The notes: generated by a model not told the origin, from the letters alone. A stretch of 64,000 nt of DNA from Senimuribacter intestinalis (GCA_943192975.1 CALPCJ010000006.1:73387-137386), one strand, 5' to 3'; positions 32,871 to 42,308 are shown, counted from the stretch's first letter. Numbers and translations: made by a program.

Positions 32871-34490
32871 CTACACCTCAAACAGCTCCGGATGGAGTCT
32901 GTAGCAGGCGATGGCCTGATACATGAGGTTGTTGGACAGAAAATCGTCGGTCTTGAAATTGGTAATTGCGTGAATTTTTGCTAGCCGGTATTGAATGGTA
33001 TTTCTGTGGACGAAAAGCTGGCTGGCGGTAGCCTTGACTTCACAGCTGGCGTCCAGATAATAAACGCTGAGGGTTTCTAGCAGTGCGTCACTGTCAGCGT
33101 CCTCCAGCAGCGGCTTTAGAATGTTGCGGCAGATGCGGAAAGAATCATTCTTTTCGCGGCAGATGGTTTCGCATTGGTGGGCGAAGAGAATGTCACCGTA
33201 GGAGAATAATTTCCGGTCTGGGAAGATGGAAATGGCGAGAGGAATGGTTTCGCTGTACAGCAGATAGGTTTTGCGGGTTTCCTCTGCTTTGTTGTCACAC
33301 GGGAAGAAGGAGATAGTATAGTTTGTGCAGAGCGTATCCAGCCGTTCTGTCATCTCCTGGAGATATTCCCTGTCCGTGTTGTCGGTGGAGGAGTACATAA
33401 TGAAGCTGACGATGAGGGATTCATAGGTATCTACGATGACAGTTTTGCCCCAGCCTTCAGAGCAGGATTTAATCTGCTGCACCATTTCTCTCTGCAGGCG
33501 AAGTTTGCCCTGGGGCTCCAGACCGATGAGGGAAGGGCGCAAAAATACTGAAGTATTGATGGTGCGAATATCGATAGAAAGTTTTGTGGAAATCTGGCGC
33601 ATTTTTTCCGAGTCGCCGTCCAGAATGGATGAAATCAATGAGTTTTCCAGAATGTTGTCTGCGTCCAGGTTCCAAAGCTTGGAGAAAATTTCCAGTAGTT
33701 CGACGACGTCGTACATGTCGTCCATAGTGAGAGAGCCGAATTCGTCGATGGCGTAAATCGAGAAGTTACGGTATTCAAAGACAGTGAAAGGCAGGCGAAA
33801 AATGCGCAGCACCCGTCCCTGCCAAAGACTTTCTGCGCCGTGAGAATCTGAACATCCAGTTTTTTCATAAAGCTGGTGTATGTCAGAGGCTGTGATGTCG
33901 TTGGAAGCGGGATATTTGGACAGACAGACGTTGTTCATGACCGTATCAGAAAGAAGCACTGTGCACTTGAGCGAATCGCTGATAAGACGCAGCAGATTCG
34001 TCAGATTTTTGCGGTCCTCCGGCAGTCTCGAAAATAGGGCTACCACGTTATTAATCAGGTCTTTTTCTTTATTTTTTGCATGGAAAATCGCTTTATAAAC
34101 ATCATAAAGAACCTCCCGATAGAAGCAGTCTATCCGACCTTCGGGCATGATAATTAGGGGAAATCCAAGGCGGTCAGCAGTTTCGATGAGAGAAGGATGA
34201 ATCTCTTTCAGGTAAATTCCTACGTAGTAAATCACTACGGCGGCGTCACCCAGACTGTGCATTTGCTCAATATGCTTGCACTGCAGCTCATAGTTATCTG
34301 CGATAGCGCGGAAAGAGGTCAGCGTCATGTCGCTGTCGTTGACCGGGGCTTCCAGCGAAAAGAGTTCGGCATCGTAAATTTCCAGTACAGAAACATTGTT
34401 GACGATATTGGAAAGCCCTTTATGACCTGCGATGACTTTGGCGCTGCGCAGAGAAGGGAGTTTCAGACAGTCGGAAACAGTAAGGCTCAT
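32871..34490 (-). CDS. PucR-family transcriptional regulator
   Basis: The 539-residue minus-strand protein has an N-terminal PucR sensor (opening LTVSDCLKLPSLRSAKVIAG, typical of that domain), a central region related to the CdaR GGDEF-like domain, and the C-terminal HTH with LFVHRNTIQYRLAKI. PucR regulators control use of purines, hydantoins and other nitrogen compounds. It is divergent from the permease operon at 34747 and most likely controls it through the 16-bp palindrome at 34673. PucR proteins can activate as well as repress. Confidence 0.93.
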   Translation of the reverse strand: MSLTVSDCLKLPSLRSAKVIAGHKGLSNIVNNVSVLEIYDAELFSLEAPVNDSDMTLTSFRAIADNYELQCKHIEQMHSLGDAAVVIYYVGIYLKEIHPSLIETADRLGFPLIIMPEGRIDCFYREVLYDVYKAIFHAKNKEKDLINNVVALFSRLPEDRKNLTNLLRLISDSLKCTVLLSDTVMNNVCLSKYPASNDITASDIHQLYEKTGCSDSHGAESLWQGRVLRIFRLPFTVFEYRNFSIYAIDEFGSLTMDDMYDVVELLEIFSKLWNLDADNILENSLISSILDGDSEKMRQISTKLSIDIRTINTSVFLRPSLIGLEPQGKLRLQREMVQQIKSCSEGWGKTVIVDTYESLIVSFIMYSSTDNTDREYLQEMTERLDTLCTNYTISFFPCDNKAEETRKTYLLYSETIPLAISIFPDRKLFSYGDILFAHQCETICREKNDSFRICRNILKPLLEDADSDALLETLSVYYLDASCEVKATASQLFVHRNTIQYRLAKIHAITNFKTDDFLSNNLMYQAIACYRLHPELFEV

Positions 34491-34668
34491 TAGATTACCT
34501 CCATATTAATTGTAATGTCTATATTCTATTCCAAGGGAAAGGGAAACGCAAGAAATAATTGTAAATATAAATAAATAATCGTGAAATTTTTCCGTATATT
34601 CGCTGAGAAATTATTTCATGATTGTTTACGTGCATAAAAATATAAAGACTTTTTCCGCAATTATGCCA

Positions 34669-34698
34669 ATGACAGGGGATATCCCCTGCTGCTATACT
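34669..34698 (+). promoter_or_regulatory. Sigma-A promoter with a perfect 16-bp palindromic operator in its spacer
   Basis: ATGACA (34669-34674), an 18-bp spacer and TATACT (34693-34698) make a promoter for the permease operon. The palindrome CAGGGGATATCCCCTG (34673-34688) overlaps the -35 box and fills most of the spacer. This is where a repressor, or an MerR-like spacer-bending activator, would bind. The nearest regulator is the divergent PucR protein. Confidence 0.7.
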
Positions 34699-34746
34699 TA
34701 CTACAACGCAATAATACCTTTGCTTATCCTGAAAGGAGGAAACGAT

Positions 34747-36036
34747 ATGGCTGAAGCAAAGAAAAGTCATGTTGAAACCATCACGCTGGAACCGGTTCCG
34801 GACAGTGAGAAAAAAAGCTGGCCTTCCATTGCCTTTATCTGGGCAGGAAATGTCATTTGTGTACCTGCGCTGATGGTAGGCGCTATGGTATCGGCTGGGC
34901 TGAATTTTAAAGATTCCATTTTGGCGATGTTTATCGGCTACGGAATCGTCGTAGTGCTGATGATGTTAATTGCAGCGCAGTCTGCACAGACGGGAAGACC
35001 GACTGTAATGGCAGTATCAAGAGCGCTGGGAGACAGAGGATCTCAGTATACCTTGTCTCTGATTATCGCCATTTCTATGATTGGATGGTACGGCTATCAG
35101 ACTATTGTCTGTGCGTCTTCATTCTGCTCACTCATGCAGTCCAGTTTTGGTATCGCATTTCCTGAGTGGCTGGCATGCGTGCTTTGGGGCACTCTAATGC
35201 TGGTGACTGCTTTCTACGGCATTGGTCTGACAAAGATTCTCAACGTTGTTAGCGTACCACTTTTGTTCGTATTTTTGATTTATGGTGTGTCCATTGCCCT
35301 GGGTGATGGCGGAGCTGCTGTTCTGTCAGCGTATCAGCCGGAAGGTGGCGGTGGCATGATGGTCGGCATTACCATTTCTGTTGGTGGATTCATCTCTGGT
35401 GCGGCAACCTGCGGTGACTATAACCGTTACAGCAAAGACGGAAAAAGCGCTGCGCTGTCCTGTCTATTTGGCGTCATCCCTGCAGGCGTTGGTGCGCTGG
35501 CATGCGGTGCAATTCTTTCCATTTGTTCCGGCGATTCAGATATTACAGTAATGTTTGCCAATGTAGGTCTTCCGGCGGCAGGCATGCTGGTTCTGATTCT
35601 GGCAACATGGACAACCAACGTAGGAAACGCTTATTCAGCAGGTATCGCAGTCGTAGATATTTTTAAAATGAGAGATGACAGAAGAGCCATCGTGACAGCA
35701 ATCTGCGGTATCATCGGGATTCTGTTTTCTCTGGGCGGTATCGTTTACTATTTCGTAGACTTCCTGTCCATTCTCAGCTATCTCATTACTCCAATCTGCG
35801 CCGTTCTGATTGCAGATTACTGGGTTATGGGTCGCGGCAAGGCTGAAGGCTGGGAGCCGTTCCCGGGTGTCAACTGGCTTGGCATTATCGCATGGATTTG
35901 CGGCGCGCTGACTACATATTTTGATAAATTCTTCATTCCGGAGCTTGTAGGTATTGCAGTAACAATCGTAGTTTACTGGATTCTCTGCACTGTAGTGAAG
36001 AATCCGAAATACAATCCATTTGTTAAGGAGGCGTAA
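34747..36036 (+). CDS. NCS1-family nucleobase/hydantoin permease (CodB-like)
   Basis: The 429-residue protein has about twelve hydrophobic segments with NCS1 features: IAFIWAGNVICVPALMVG in TM1, the Gly-rich VAMVSAGLNFK equivalent, and SAGIAVVDIFKM with TWTTNVGNAYSAG, close to the cytosine permease pattern. The start at 34747 follows AAAGGAGGAAACG; an upstream in-frame ATG at 34618 lies above the promoter and is rejected. It likely imports a nitrogen heterocycle with a proton or sodium. It is the first gene of a three-gene operon. Confidence 0.9.
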   Translation: MAEAKKSHVETITLEPVPDSEKKSWPSIAFIWAGNVICVPALMVGAMVSAGLNFKDSILAMFIGYGIVVVLMMLIAAQSAQTGRPTVMAVSRALGDRGSQYTLSLIIAISMIGWYGYQTIVCASSFCSLMQSSFGIAFPEWLACVLWGTLMLVTAFYGIGLTKILNVVSVPLLFVFLIYGVSIALGDGGAAVLSAYQPEGGGGMMVGITISVGGFISGAATCGDYNRYSKDGKSAALSCLFGVIPAGVGALACGAILSICSGDSDITVMFANVGLPAAGMLVLILATWTTNVGNAYSAGIAVVDIFKMRDDRRAIVTAICGIIGILFSLGGIVYYFVDFLSILSYLITPICAVLIADYWVMGRGKAEGWEPFPGVNWLGIIAWICGALTTYFDKFFIPELVGIAVTIVVYWILCTVVKNPKYNPFVKEA

Positions 36037-36039
36037 ACT

Positions 36040-36981
36040 ATGAATACTTATGAAGCAGCAAAAATTTCTATTGCATCCTGCATGGGCGTAAAAGCGGGAG
36101 AAAAATTTCTGATTCTTACCGATATCGAGCAGCTGGATCTTGCGAAGGAATTTGTAAAAGCAGGAAATGATTTGGGAATTGAAACGATTATGGCAGTGGG
36201 ACCTGTCCATCAAGGCGGAGAAATGCCGCAGCTTTGTAAGGCGGCCCTCGACGAGGCGCAGGTGTGCATGATGATTACCACCGGCTCTTACACCCATACA
36301 AAAGGCAGAGCCGAAGCTACAGAAAGAGGCTGCAGAATTGCTTCCATGCCGGGCATCACCGAAGACATCGTAAAAATGACTTTGGGCGCTGATTATGATG
36401 AGGTAGAGCGCATCGGAAGTATCTTGGCAGAAAAGCTGACAAGGGCTGAAAAGATACATATTACAACAGAGGCTGGCACTGATTTAACCCTTTACTGCGG
36501 CGGCAGAAAAGGCATTGCAGATACTGGAAAACTGACAGAGTCCGGCGCCTTTGGTAATCTGCCGGCAGGCGAAGCCATGGTCGCGCCTATTGAAACAAAA
36601 GGCAACGGTGTGCTGGTGGTTGACGGCGTTATCGCAGATTTTAAGGTGATGGAAGAACCGTTGACCCTGACCTTTGCAGACGGCAGAATTGTGAAGACAG
36701 AAGGCGCTGACGCAGAGATGTTTGAGGAATTTGTCGGTCAGTTTGAAGACACTGCAAAGAATGTATGCGAATTCGGTATCGGCACCAATCCAACCTGTGA
36801 AATTATGGGCAATGGCCTGGTCGACGAAAAAGTGTTCGGCACCATTCATATTGCCTGCGGCAACAACTTGTTCATGGGCGGACAGCAGGACTGCGATATG
36901 CACTACGACATGATTATCAACGCACCGACTGTCTGGATTGATGACGAATGCGTGATGGAAAAGGGAAAACACGTTTATTAA
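36040..36981 (+). CDS. M29-aminopeptidase/NicX-related metal-dependent protein
   Basis: The 313-residue protein has the late motif GTIHIACGNNLFMGGQQDCDMHYD, which matches the metal site region (E/H...H-x-D) of M29 thermophilic aminopeptidases and of the related ring-opening enzyme NicX. The N-terminus has VKAGEKFLILTD as in that family. In an operon with a nucleobase-type permease and a DUF917 protein, a hydrolase of a heterocyclic nitrogen compound is more likely than a peptidase. Three bases separate it from the permease gene. The exact reaction is unknown. Confidence 0.75.
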   Translation: MNTYEAAKISIASCMGVKAGEKFLILTDIEQLDLAKEFVKAGNDLGIETIMAVGPVHQGGEMPQLCKAALDEAQVCMMITTGSYTHTKGRAEATERGCRIASMPGITEDIVKMTLGADYDEVERIGSILAEKLTRAEKIHITTEAGTDLTLYCGGRKGIADTGKLTESGAFGNLPAGEAMVAPIETKGNGVLVVDGVIADFKVMEEPLTLTFADGRIVKTEGADAEMFEEFVGQFEDTAKNVCEFGIGTNPTCEIMGNGLVDEKVFGTIHIACGNNLFMGGQQDCDMHYDMIINAPTVWIDDECVMEKGKHVY

Positions 36982-37009
36982 AGAGAAAATAGATTTGAGA
37001 GGTAAAAAA

Positions 37010-38134
37010 ATGGCAAGAGAATTAAGACGTGAGGAACTGACAAGTATTGTTTACGGCTCCAGCTTTTATGGCGGTGGCGGTGGCGGTAGTGCTGAAGAGG
37101 GATTGGCGCTGATTGAAGCTATGTATGCGGAAGACCCTGATGCATTTATCAAAATGATTGATATTGTAGAGATGGAGGACGATCCAAATGTTGTTTCCAC
37201 GATGATTGCAGCGCTGGGCTCTCCGGTAGCAACCAAGGGCAGAACTTTCCAGGACGAATCTGTCAACGCTGTAAAGGGGATGAGCGAAGAAGCAAGATTT
37301 TTGGGCAAAGAATTGAAATATGTGTATTCCGGCGAAATGGGCGGCGGAAACACCATGCTTCCACTTTACGCAGCTTGGAAATGCGGACTTCCGATTATCG
37401 ATACAGATGGAAACGGTCGTGCCGTTCCGGAGCTGAATACAGGACTTCTGCCGGTACACGGCGTGCCGACCAGTCCGGTTATTTTAGCCAGTGAAGCTGG
37501 TGACACCATCGTTGCGAGGACAGAAGATCCGATGGATGGCGCCGCCTGTGAAAAAATCGCAAGATACATGTGTCAGGCATTCGACCAGGGCATCGGCTTT
37601 GCTGCATGGATGATGAACAAAGACCAGCACAAGGATGCTTCCGCACTGGGCCAGATGACCCTGGCAATTGAAGTGGGCGATGTTCTGATGAAAACGCCTG
37701 CTGCAGAGGCTGTGGAAAAACTGCAAAGCTACTTTGGCGAGAAAAAAATTCCGTTTAGTCCAATCGTGTCTGCAGGAACCATTGTGGATATTCAGATTGA
37801 CTCAGCAGGCGGTTTTGATACAGGTGTGACGACGGTTCGCGCAGATAACGGCGAGGAATTCAAGGTTGTATTCCAGAACGAGAACCTCTACGTGGAAGCT
37901 GGCGAAAAGACGCTGGTTACCATTCCGAGCATCATTTCCACTTTAGATTTGAGCGACGAAAAACACGCAGTTCCTGTATCCAACAGTGAAACCTACGTGG
38001 GACAGAGAATTGCACTGACCGCAGTGAAAGCAGACGATCGCTGGTACGACATGCCGGAATGCTACGAATGCTGGAACGAAGTCATGGTCAGCGCCGATTA
38101 CAGAAATGCAAAACCGGAAGTGAAGTTCTGGTAA
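37010..38134 (+). CDS. DUF917 family protein (S-methyl-thiohydantoin desulfurase / hydantoinase-related)
   Basis: The 374-residue protein opens with the DUF917 signature: a Gly-rich loop SSFYGGGGGGSAEEGL near residue 17, then VATKGR and a long central domain with PVHGVPTSPVILA. I recall the family being renamed after an S-methyl-thiohydantoin desulfurase. It often sits beside permeases and hydantoinases. The start at 37010 follows GAGAGGT; an upstream in-frame GTG-like start would add five residues. Last gene of the operon; a hairpin terminator lies 12 bases after. Confidence 0.85.
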   Translation: MARELRREELTSIVYGSSFYGGGGGGSAEEGLALIEAMYAEDPDAFIKMIDIVEMEDDPNVVSTMIAALGSPVATKGRTFQDESVNAVKGMSEEARFLGKELKYVYSGEMGGGNTMLPLYAAWKCGLPIIDTDGNGRAVPELNTGLLPVHGVPTSPVILASEAGDTIVARTEDPMDGAACEKIARYMCQAFDQGIGFAAWMMNKDQHKDASALGQMTLAIEVGDVLMKTPAAEAVEKLQSYFGEKKIPFSPIVSAGTIVDIQIDSAGGFDTGVTTVRADNGEEFKVVFQNENLYVEAGEKTLVTIPSIISTLDLSDEKHAVPVSNSETYVGQRIALTAVKADDRWYDMPECYECWNEVMVSADYRNAKPEVKFW

Positions 38135-38146
38135 ATAGAGTATAAT

Positions 38147-38177
38147 AAAAAGGGCGGAAGCGAATTCCGTCCTTTTT
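38147..38177. terminator. Bidirectional terminator between converging genes
   Basis: AAAAGG-CGGAA pairs with TTCCG-CCTTTTT with A and T runs on both sides, serving both the DUF917 operon and the minus-strand gene at 38196. Confidence 0.8.
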
Positions 38178-38195
38178 ATTGTAATATGCGATTGA

Positions 38196-38876
38196 TTAAT
38201 TGCTGGTTACAATAAACGGATTGATAGCGCCTGCGACTACGTTAATTGGCATGGTCTGCAGGATGATTTTTCCTGGTCCTTTTACCAAAGTGTTGAAAAT
38301 GCCTTCGCCGCCGAAGAGCATGTTCTTTACGCCCGGAACGGAGACAACCTCAATGGAGCAGGTGGAATCCATAGCAGCCAGATATCCTGTGTCTACGACC
38401 ATGGACTGACCGGCCTGCAGATTGTATTCTACTGCGTAGCCGTCGATTTCAATAAAGGCAGTACCGTGACCTGAGAGCCTCTGCATGATAAAGCCTTCGC
38501 CGCCAAAGAAGCCAGCGCCTGCCTTTTTCTGGAAAAATATGGACAGTTCTATAGTGGATTCGCTGGCGAGGAAAGCCTTTTTCTGTACAACCAGGTCATT
38601 GCCCGGGGTGATTTCTACAGCTTTGATGGAACCTGGGAAACTAGACGCAAAGGCAATCTGTCCAGGACCTCCCTGTGCAGTGTATCGATTCTGGAAAAGG
38701 GTTTCGCCGGAAAACATTCTGCCGAGGGCTTTTCCGATACCGCCGTTGCTCGTAGTTTCCATCTTCATGTTCTGGGTCATCCAGCTCATGGCGCCGCTTT
38801 CTGTGATTAAGGTTTCGCCTGCTTCCACGTCGCAGATGACAGCAGGAAGCGGTTCACCGACAATATTATATTTCAT
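38196..38876 (-). CDS. AIM24 / TIGR00266 family protein
   Basis: The 226-residue minus-strand protein is all-beta with the family pattern VEAGETLITESGAMSWMT and repeated Gly-rich turns (GGIGKALGRMFSGE, GEGFIMQRLSGHG, GEGIFNTLVKGPG), typical of the AIM24-like tryptophan-attenuation-protein-fold family. Function is unknown; it forms part of no operon here and has its own upstream region. Confidence 0.85.
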   Translation of the reverse strand: MKYNIVGEPLPAVICDVEAGETLITESGAMSWMTQNMKMETTSNGGIGKALGRMFSGETLFQNRYTAQGGPGQIAFASSFPGSIKAVEITPGNDLVVQKKAFLASESTIELSIFFQKKAGAGFFGGEGFIMQRLSGHGTAFIEIDGYAVEYNLQAGQSMVVDTGYLAAMDSTCSIEVVSVPGVKNMLFGGEGIFNTLVKGPGKIILQTMPINVVAGAINPFIVTSN

Positions 38877-39021
38877 TGCTTCAATCTCCTTTCACAAACA
38901 TGTTCGTAACTTTTATTTTAGCAGAGACGGAAAGTGCTGTAAAGGTGAAAAATTTGTTTTGAATTGGGATATAATTATGGTATACTAAGTCTATTGATAA
39001 CAATATTTGGAGGAAACAACT

Positions 39022-40671
39022 ATGACAGAACCTGTTTCAACGAATTTTATTCATAGCATTATTGATAAGGATTTGGAATCGCAGAAGAACGGCGACAAGG
39101 TATATACCCGTTTTCCACCGGAACCTAACGGCTACCTGCACATCGGGCATGCTAAGGCGATTTGCATCAATTTCGGAACCGCTGAGAAGTACGGCGGTAT
39201 GTGCAACCTGCGCTATGACGATACCAATCCGGTCAAGGAAGATGTAGAATATGTCAGTGCAATCGAAGAGGATATTCACTGGCTAGGCTTTAAGTGGGAT
39301 AAGCTCCTTTGGGCATCCAACTACTTTGACAAGATGTACGAGGCAGCGGTCGAGCTAATCAAAAAGGGCAAGGCTTATGTCTGCAGCCTGAATGCTGAGC
39401 AGATTAAGGAATACCGCGGCACTCTGAAAGAGCCGGGCAAGGAGAGTCCGTGCAGAAACCAGAGCGTGGAAGAAAACCTGCGTCTCTTTGAGGAGATGAA
39501 AGCGGGTAAGTTTGCAGACGGCGAGCGCGTGCTTCGCGCGAAGATTGATATGGCATCGCCTAATATCAATATGAGAGACCCTGTTATTTACAGAATCGCC
39601 CACAGCCCGCTGCATCACAACACGGGAGATAAATGGTGCATTTATCCAATGTACGATTTTGCGCATCCGATTGAGGATGCCATCGAGGGTATTACGCATT
39701 CCCTGTGTTCTTTGGAATTTGAGGATCATAGGCCACTTTACGAGTGGGTGCTGAAGGAGGTCGGCTGGTGGGAAAACCTGCCGCAGCAGATTGAATTTGC
39801 AAGACTGAACATTACCAATACCGTGATGAGCAAGCGCTACCTGCGCAGCTTTGTAGAGGATGGCGTGGTAGACGGCTGGGATGATCCGAGAATGCCGACT
39901 TTGGCAGGCATGCGCAGAAGGGGCTATACGCCAGAGTCTATTCGCGATTTCTGCGAGAGAGTAGGCGTTGCAAAATCCAACAGCACGGTGGACATTTCCC
40001 TGCTGGAACATTGCATTCGCGAGGATCTAAAGACCAAAGTACAGAGCAGAAATGTGATTGAAAATCCGATTAAAGTCGTAATCACCAATTATCCGGAAGA
40101 TAAGACTGAGATGATTGAACTTGAAAATAACAAAGAAGTGCCGGAGATGGGTGTGCGTGAAATTCCGTTTTCCAGAGAACTTTATGTGGATGGTGCAGAC
40201 TTTATGGAGGTGCCGGCAAAGAAGTATTTCAGACTGTTCCCGGGTAACGAAGTTCGCTTTAAGGGCGCATACTTCATCAAGTGTGAAGAGGTCGTCAAGA
40301 ACGAAGACGGTTCCATCAAGGAACTGCGCTGTACCTATGATCCGGAAACAAGAAGCGGCAGCGGATTTGAAGGTCGCAAGGTCAAGGGAACCATTCACTT
40401 TGTAGACGCGAAGACTGCAGTTAAGGTAAAGATTCGCAACTACAGTTACCTGATGGTGCCGGATGAAAATGGCGAGAATGTTCTCAATCCTGATTCTATT
40501 GAGGAAACCTGGGGCTACGCTGAGCCTTCTTTGGCGGAGGCGGCGCCGGGCGAGCGGTTCCAATTTTTCCGTCACGGCTATTATGTAGCAGACAGCAAAC
40601 TGACGACAGATACTGAAAAAGTCTTCAATCGGATTGTCGATTTGAAGAGTTCCTGGAAGCCTGCAAAATAA
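39022..40671 (+). CDS. glnS: Glutaminyl-tRNA synthetase
   Basis: The 549-residue class I synthetase has PPEPNGYLHIGHAKAIC (HIGH) at the N-terminus and VMSKRYLRSFVEDG (KMSKS-type) in the middle, followed by an anticodon-binding beta-barrel with RDFCERVG. It charges tRNA-Gln with Gln directly; many Firmicutes lack it and use amidation of Glu-tRNA-Gln instead, so its presence narrows the taxon. The ATG at 39022 follows TTGGAGGAAACAAC; a TTG at 39007 in frame overlaps that ribosome site and is rejected. Confidence 0.96.
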   Translation: MTEPVSTNFIHSIIDKDLESQKNGDKVYTRFPPEPNGYLHIGHAKAICINFGTAEKYGGMCNLRYDDTNPVKEDVEYVSAIEEDIHWLGFKWDKLLWASNYFDKMYEAAVELIKKGKAYVCSLNAEQIKEYRGTLKEPGKESPCRNQSVEENLRLFEEMKAGKFADGERVLRAKIDMASPNINMRDPVIYRIAHSPLHHNTGDKWCIYPMYDFAHPIEDAIEGITHSLCSLEFEDHRPLYEWVLKEVGWWENLPQQIEFARLNITNTVMSKRYLRSFVEDGVVDGWDDPRMPTLAGMRRRGYTPESIRDFCERVGVAKSNSTVDISLLEHCIREDLKTKVQSRNVIENPIKVVITNYPEDKTEMIELENNKEVPEMGVREIPFSRELYVDGADFMEVPAKKYFRLFPGNEVRFKGAYFIKCEEVVKNEDGSIKELRCTYDPETRSGSGFEGRKVKGTIHFVDAKTAVKVKIRNYSYLMVPDENGENVLNPDSIEETWGYAEPSLAEAAPGERFQFFRHGYYVADSKLTTDTEKVFNRIVDLKSSWKPAK

Positions 40672-40684
40672 GGAGAAACAGAAA

Positions 40685-41017
40685 ATGAGCGGCAAGATGA
40701 AAAATATCGAAAAATCCAAAGTCCTGGCGCTGGCTGAAGAAATTGAGTATCAGCAGGGACAGGTAGTCAGTAAGACACTGATACAAAACGATGCGGTGAG
40801 CTTGACGCTCTTCGCCTTTGAGAAGGACGAGGAAATCAGCACCCATGAGTCCGGGGGCGACGCCATGGTAACGGTGCTTGACGGAACCGGACGGATTACC
40901 ATAGATGGAGAAGTCTTTGTCGTGGAATGTGGGCAGACCATCGTGATGCCTGCAAAAACGCCCCATGCAGTATATGGGCAGGAACGCTTTAAAATGCTGC
41001 TGACTGTAGTATTTTAG
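40685..41017 (+). CDS. Small cupin-domain protein
   Basis: The 110-residue protein has the cupin strands ISTHESGGDAMVTVLDGTGRITIDGE and the second motif GQTIVMPAKTPHAVYG. In the first motif the metal ligands are H and E only in part, and the second has H in PHAVYG, so metal binding is possible. It overlaps or follows glnS by 13 bases, in the same direction, and may share its message. Function unknown; similar proteins often act as sensors or small isomerases. Confidence 0.8.
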   Translation: MSGKMKNIEKSKVLALAEEIEYQQGQVVSKTLIQNDAVSLTLFAFEKDEEISTHESGGDAMVTVLDGTGRITIDGEVFVVECGQTIVMPAKTPHAVYGQERFKMLLTVVF

Positions 41018-41033
41018 AGTTTAGAGAAGGCTG

Positions 41034-41070
41034 AAACCCCTTTGCGCCTAAAACCCGCAAGGGGGTTTTC
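41034..41070 (+). terminator. Terminator after the cupin gene
   Basis: AAACCCCTTTGCG pairs with CGCAA-GGGGTTTT around CCTAAAACC, with TTTTC following. Confidence 0.85.
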
Positions 41071-41166
41071 TATCGAGGTTGAAATGGTTTTTATTTACAT
41101 TTATGGAAATAAAAACTTGCGCTTGGAAGGGGATTGTGGTATCATGGTAGAAAAGGAGGTGTGATT

Positions 41167-41964
41167 ATGGGAGCATTCTTAGATTTGGTAGAAGAAGAAC
41201 TGAAAGGGCAGCGAAGACTGCTTTATCAAAGCGAGCGGGCGCGTGCACGTGCGCCGGAAGGCTATTTGAAAAGCAGACCGCGGAAGAATGGCGTGGCGTT
41301 TTACGCGTGCAGGAATGAAACTGGAAGAAGTCGTGCAGAAAATATCACAGATGATTTTAAACGAATAGAACGGCTTGCGAAGAAAAAACTGAATGAAGAA
41401 ATATTTCGTACTACAGAGAAAAATATTGCAGCGCTGGAGGCACTGCAGAAAGCCTATAGAGAAAATCAATTAGCGGACCTAATGGGGAGATTTCCTCAAA
41501 CTTATAGGGACGCATTTAAGTATGTAGGAATGAAGAGGGTAACAACAGAGGAAAACCAGCCGGTTCAGTTGAATTTTGATGAAAAATATCATATCCATGA
41601 AACCGCTTGTGGGCTATACGTTCGATCAAAATCGGAGGTGATTATTGTGAATACTCTTGTTAAATATGGAATTCCCTTTTTCTATGAAAGGAGATTTCCT
41701 TACAAAAATAACAGAGGTTATTATTTTGAACCGGACTTCACCATTGAACTTCCTGATGGAAGATTTATTATTTGGGAACATTTAGGACTTTTAAAGGACG
41801 AGGAATATAGCATTCGCACTGGTGAAAAGCTAATGCTGTATCAGAAGTATGGTTTTTTAATCGGGCGAAACCTGATTTTGACGCAGGATGATGAAAAGGG
41901 AAACTGCAGCAGTAAATATATCGATGAAATTGTAAGGACGCAACTGCTGCCTTACTTCAGATAG
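41167..41964 (+). CDS. PD-(D/E)XK-like protein of unknown function
   Basis: The 265-residue protein starts at ATG 41167 after AAAGGAGGTGTG. Its N-terminal half is a long charged, probably coiled helix (residues about 1-110). The C-terminal half has a nuclease-like pattern: RSKSEVIIVNTL (Glu), FEPDFTIEL (Asp) and RFIIWEHLG (Glu-x-x), as in PD-(D/E)XK restriction-like folds. No methyltransferase or partner is nearby. It might be a stand-alone nuclease or a protein that lost activity. Promoter is probable around 41130 (GGTATCATGG), not certain. Confidence 0.6.
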   Translation: MGAFLDLVEEELKGQRRLLYQSERARARAPEGYLKSRPRKNGVAFYACRNETGRSRAENITDDFKRIERLAKKKLNEEIFRTTEKNIAALEALQKAYRENQLADLMGRFPQTYRDAFKYVGMKRVTTEENQPVQLNFDEKYHIHETACGLYVRSKSEVIIVNTLVKYGIPFFYERRFPYKNNRGYYFEPDFTIELPDGRFIIWEHLGLLKDEEYSIRTGEKLMLYQKYGFLIGRNLILTQDDEKGNCSSKYIDEIVRTQLLPYFR

Positions 41965-41984
41965 AGTTTTGGTTTTTGCAGATT

Positions 41985-42302
41985 TGACACTTTTGGTAAA
42001 GCTTTGATATGGGTGTGTCATTTTTTAGAATCTGGTTTTTGGGGAAGTGACACAATGCAATGAATTAGCTGGAGATAGTGTCATAATTTTAAGGTTGAAG
42101 TGCATAGTTACCGGGAAAAACTCGGAAATGAGAGATTTTGGTTGTGGTATAAACTGAAGAAAATACATTTCGTATAGGAGAAATCTCTCTATTCAATTGA
42201 AAAGTGACACAATGGTAATAGAATTAAAATAAAAGTGCCATTTTATCGATTACACGATTTTTAAAAATGACACTTTAAGTTAAGTTTTGAACGAAAGTGT
42301 CA
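41985..42302. repeat. Cluster of TGACAC/GTGTCA boxes between converging genes
   Basis: At least seven copies of TGACAC or its complement lie at 41985, 42015, 42048, 42078, 42205, 42268 and 42297. Two share a longer core AAGTGACACAATG (42046 and 42203). GTGTCATTTTT (42015-42025) and AAAAATGACAC (42263-42273) are inverted. GAGAGATTT at 42130 pairs with AAATCTCTC at 42181. The 344-base spacer has no gene and no upstream side of either neighbour, so promoter operators for them are not expected here. Confidence 0.55.
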
Positions 42303-42308
42303 TTTCGC

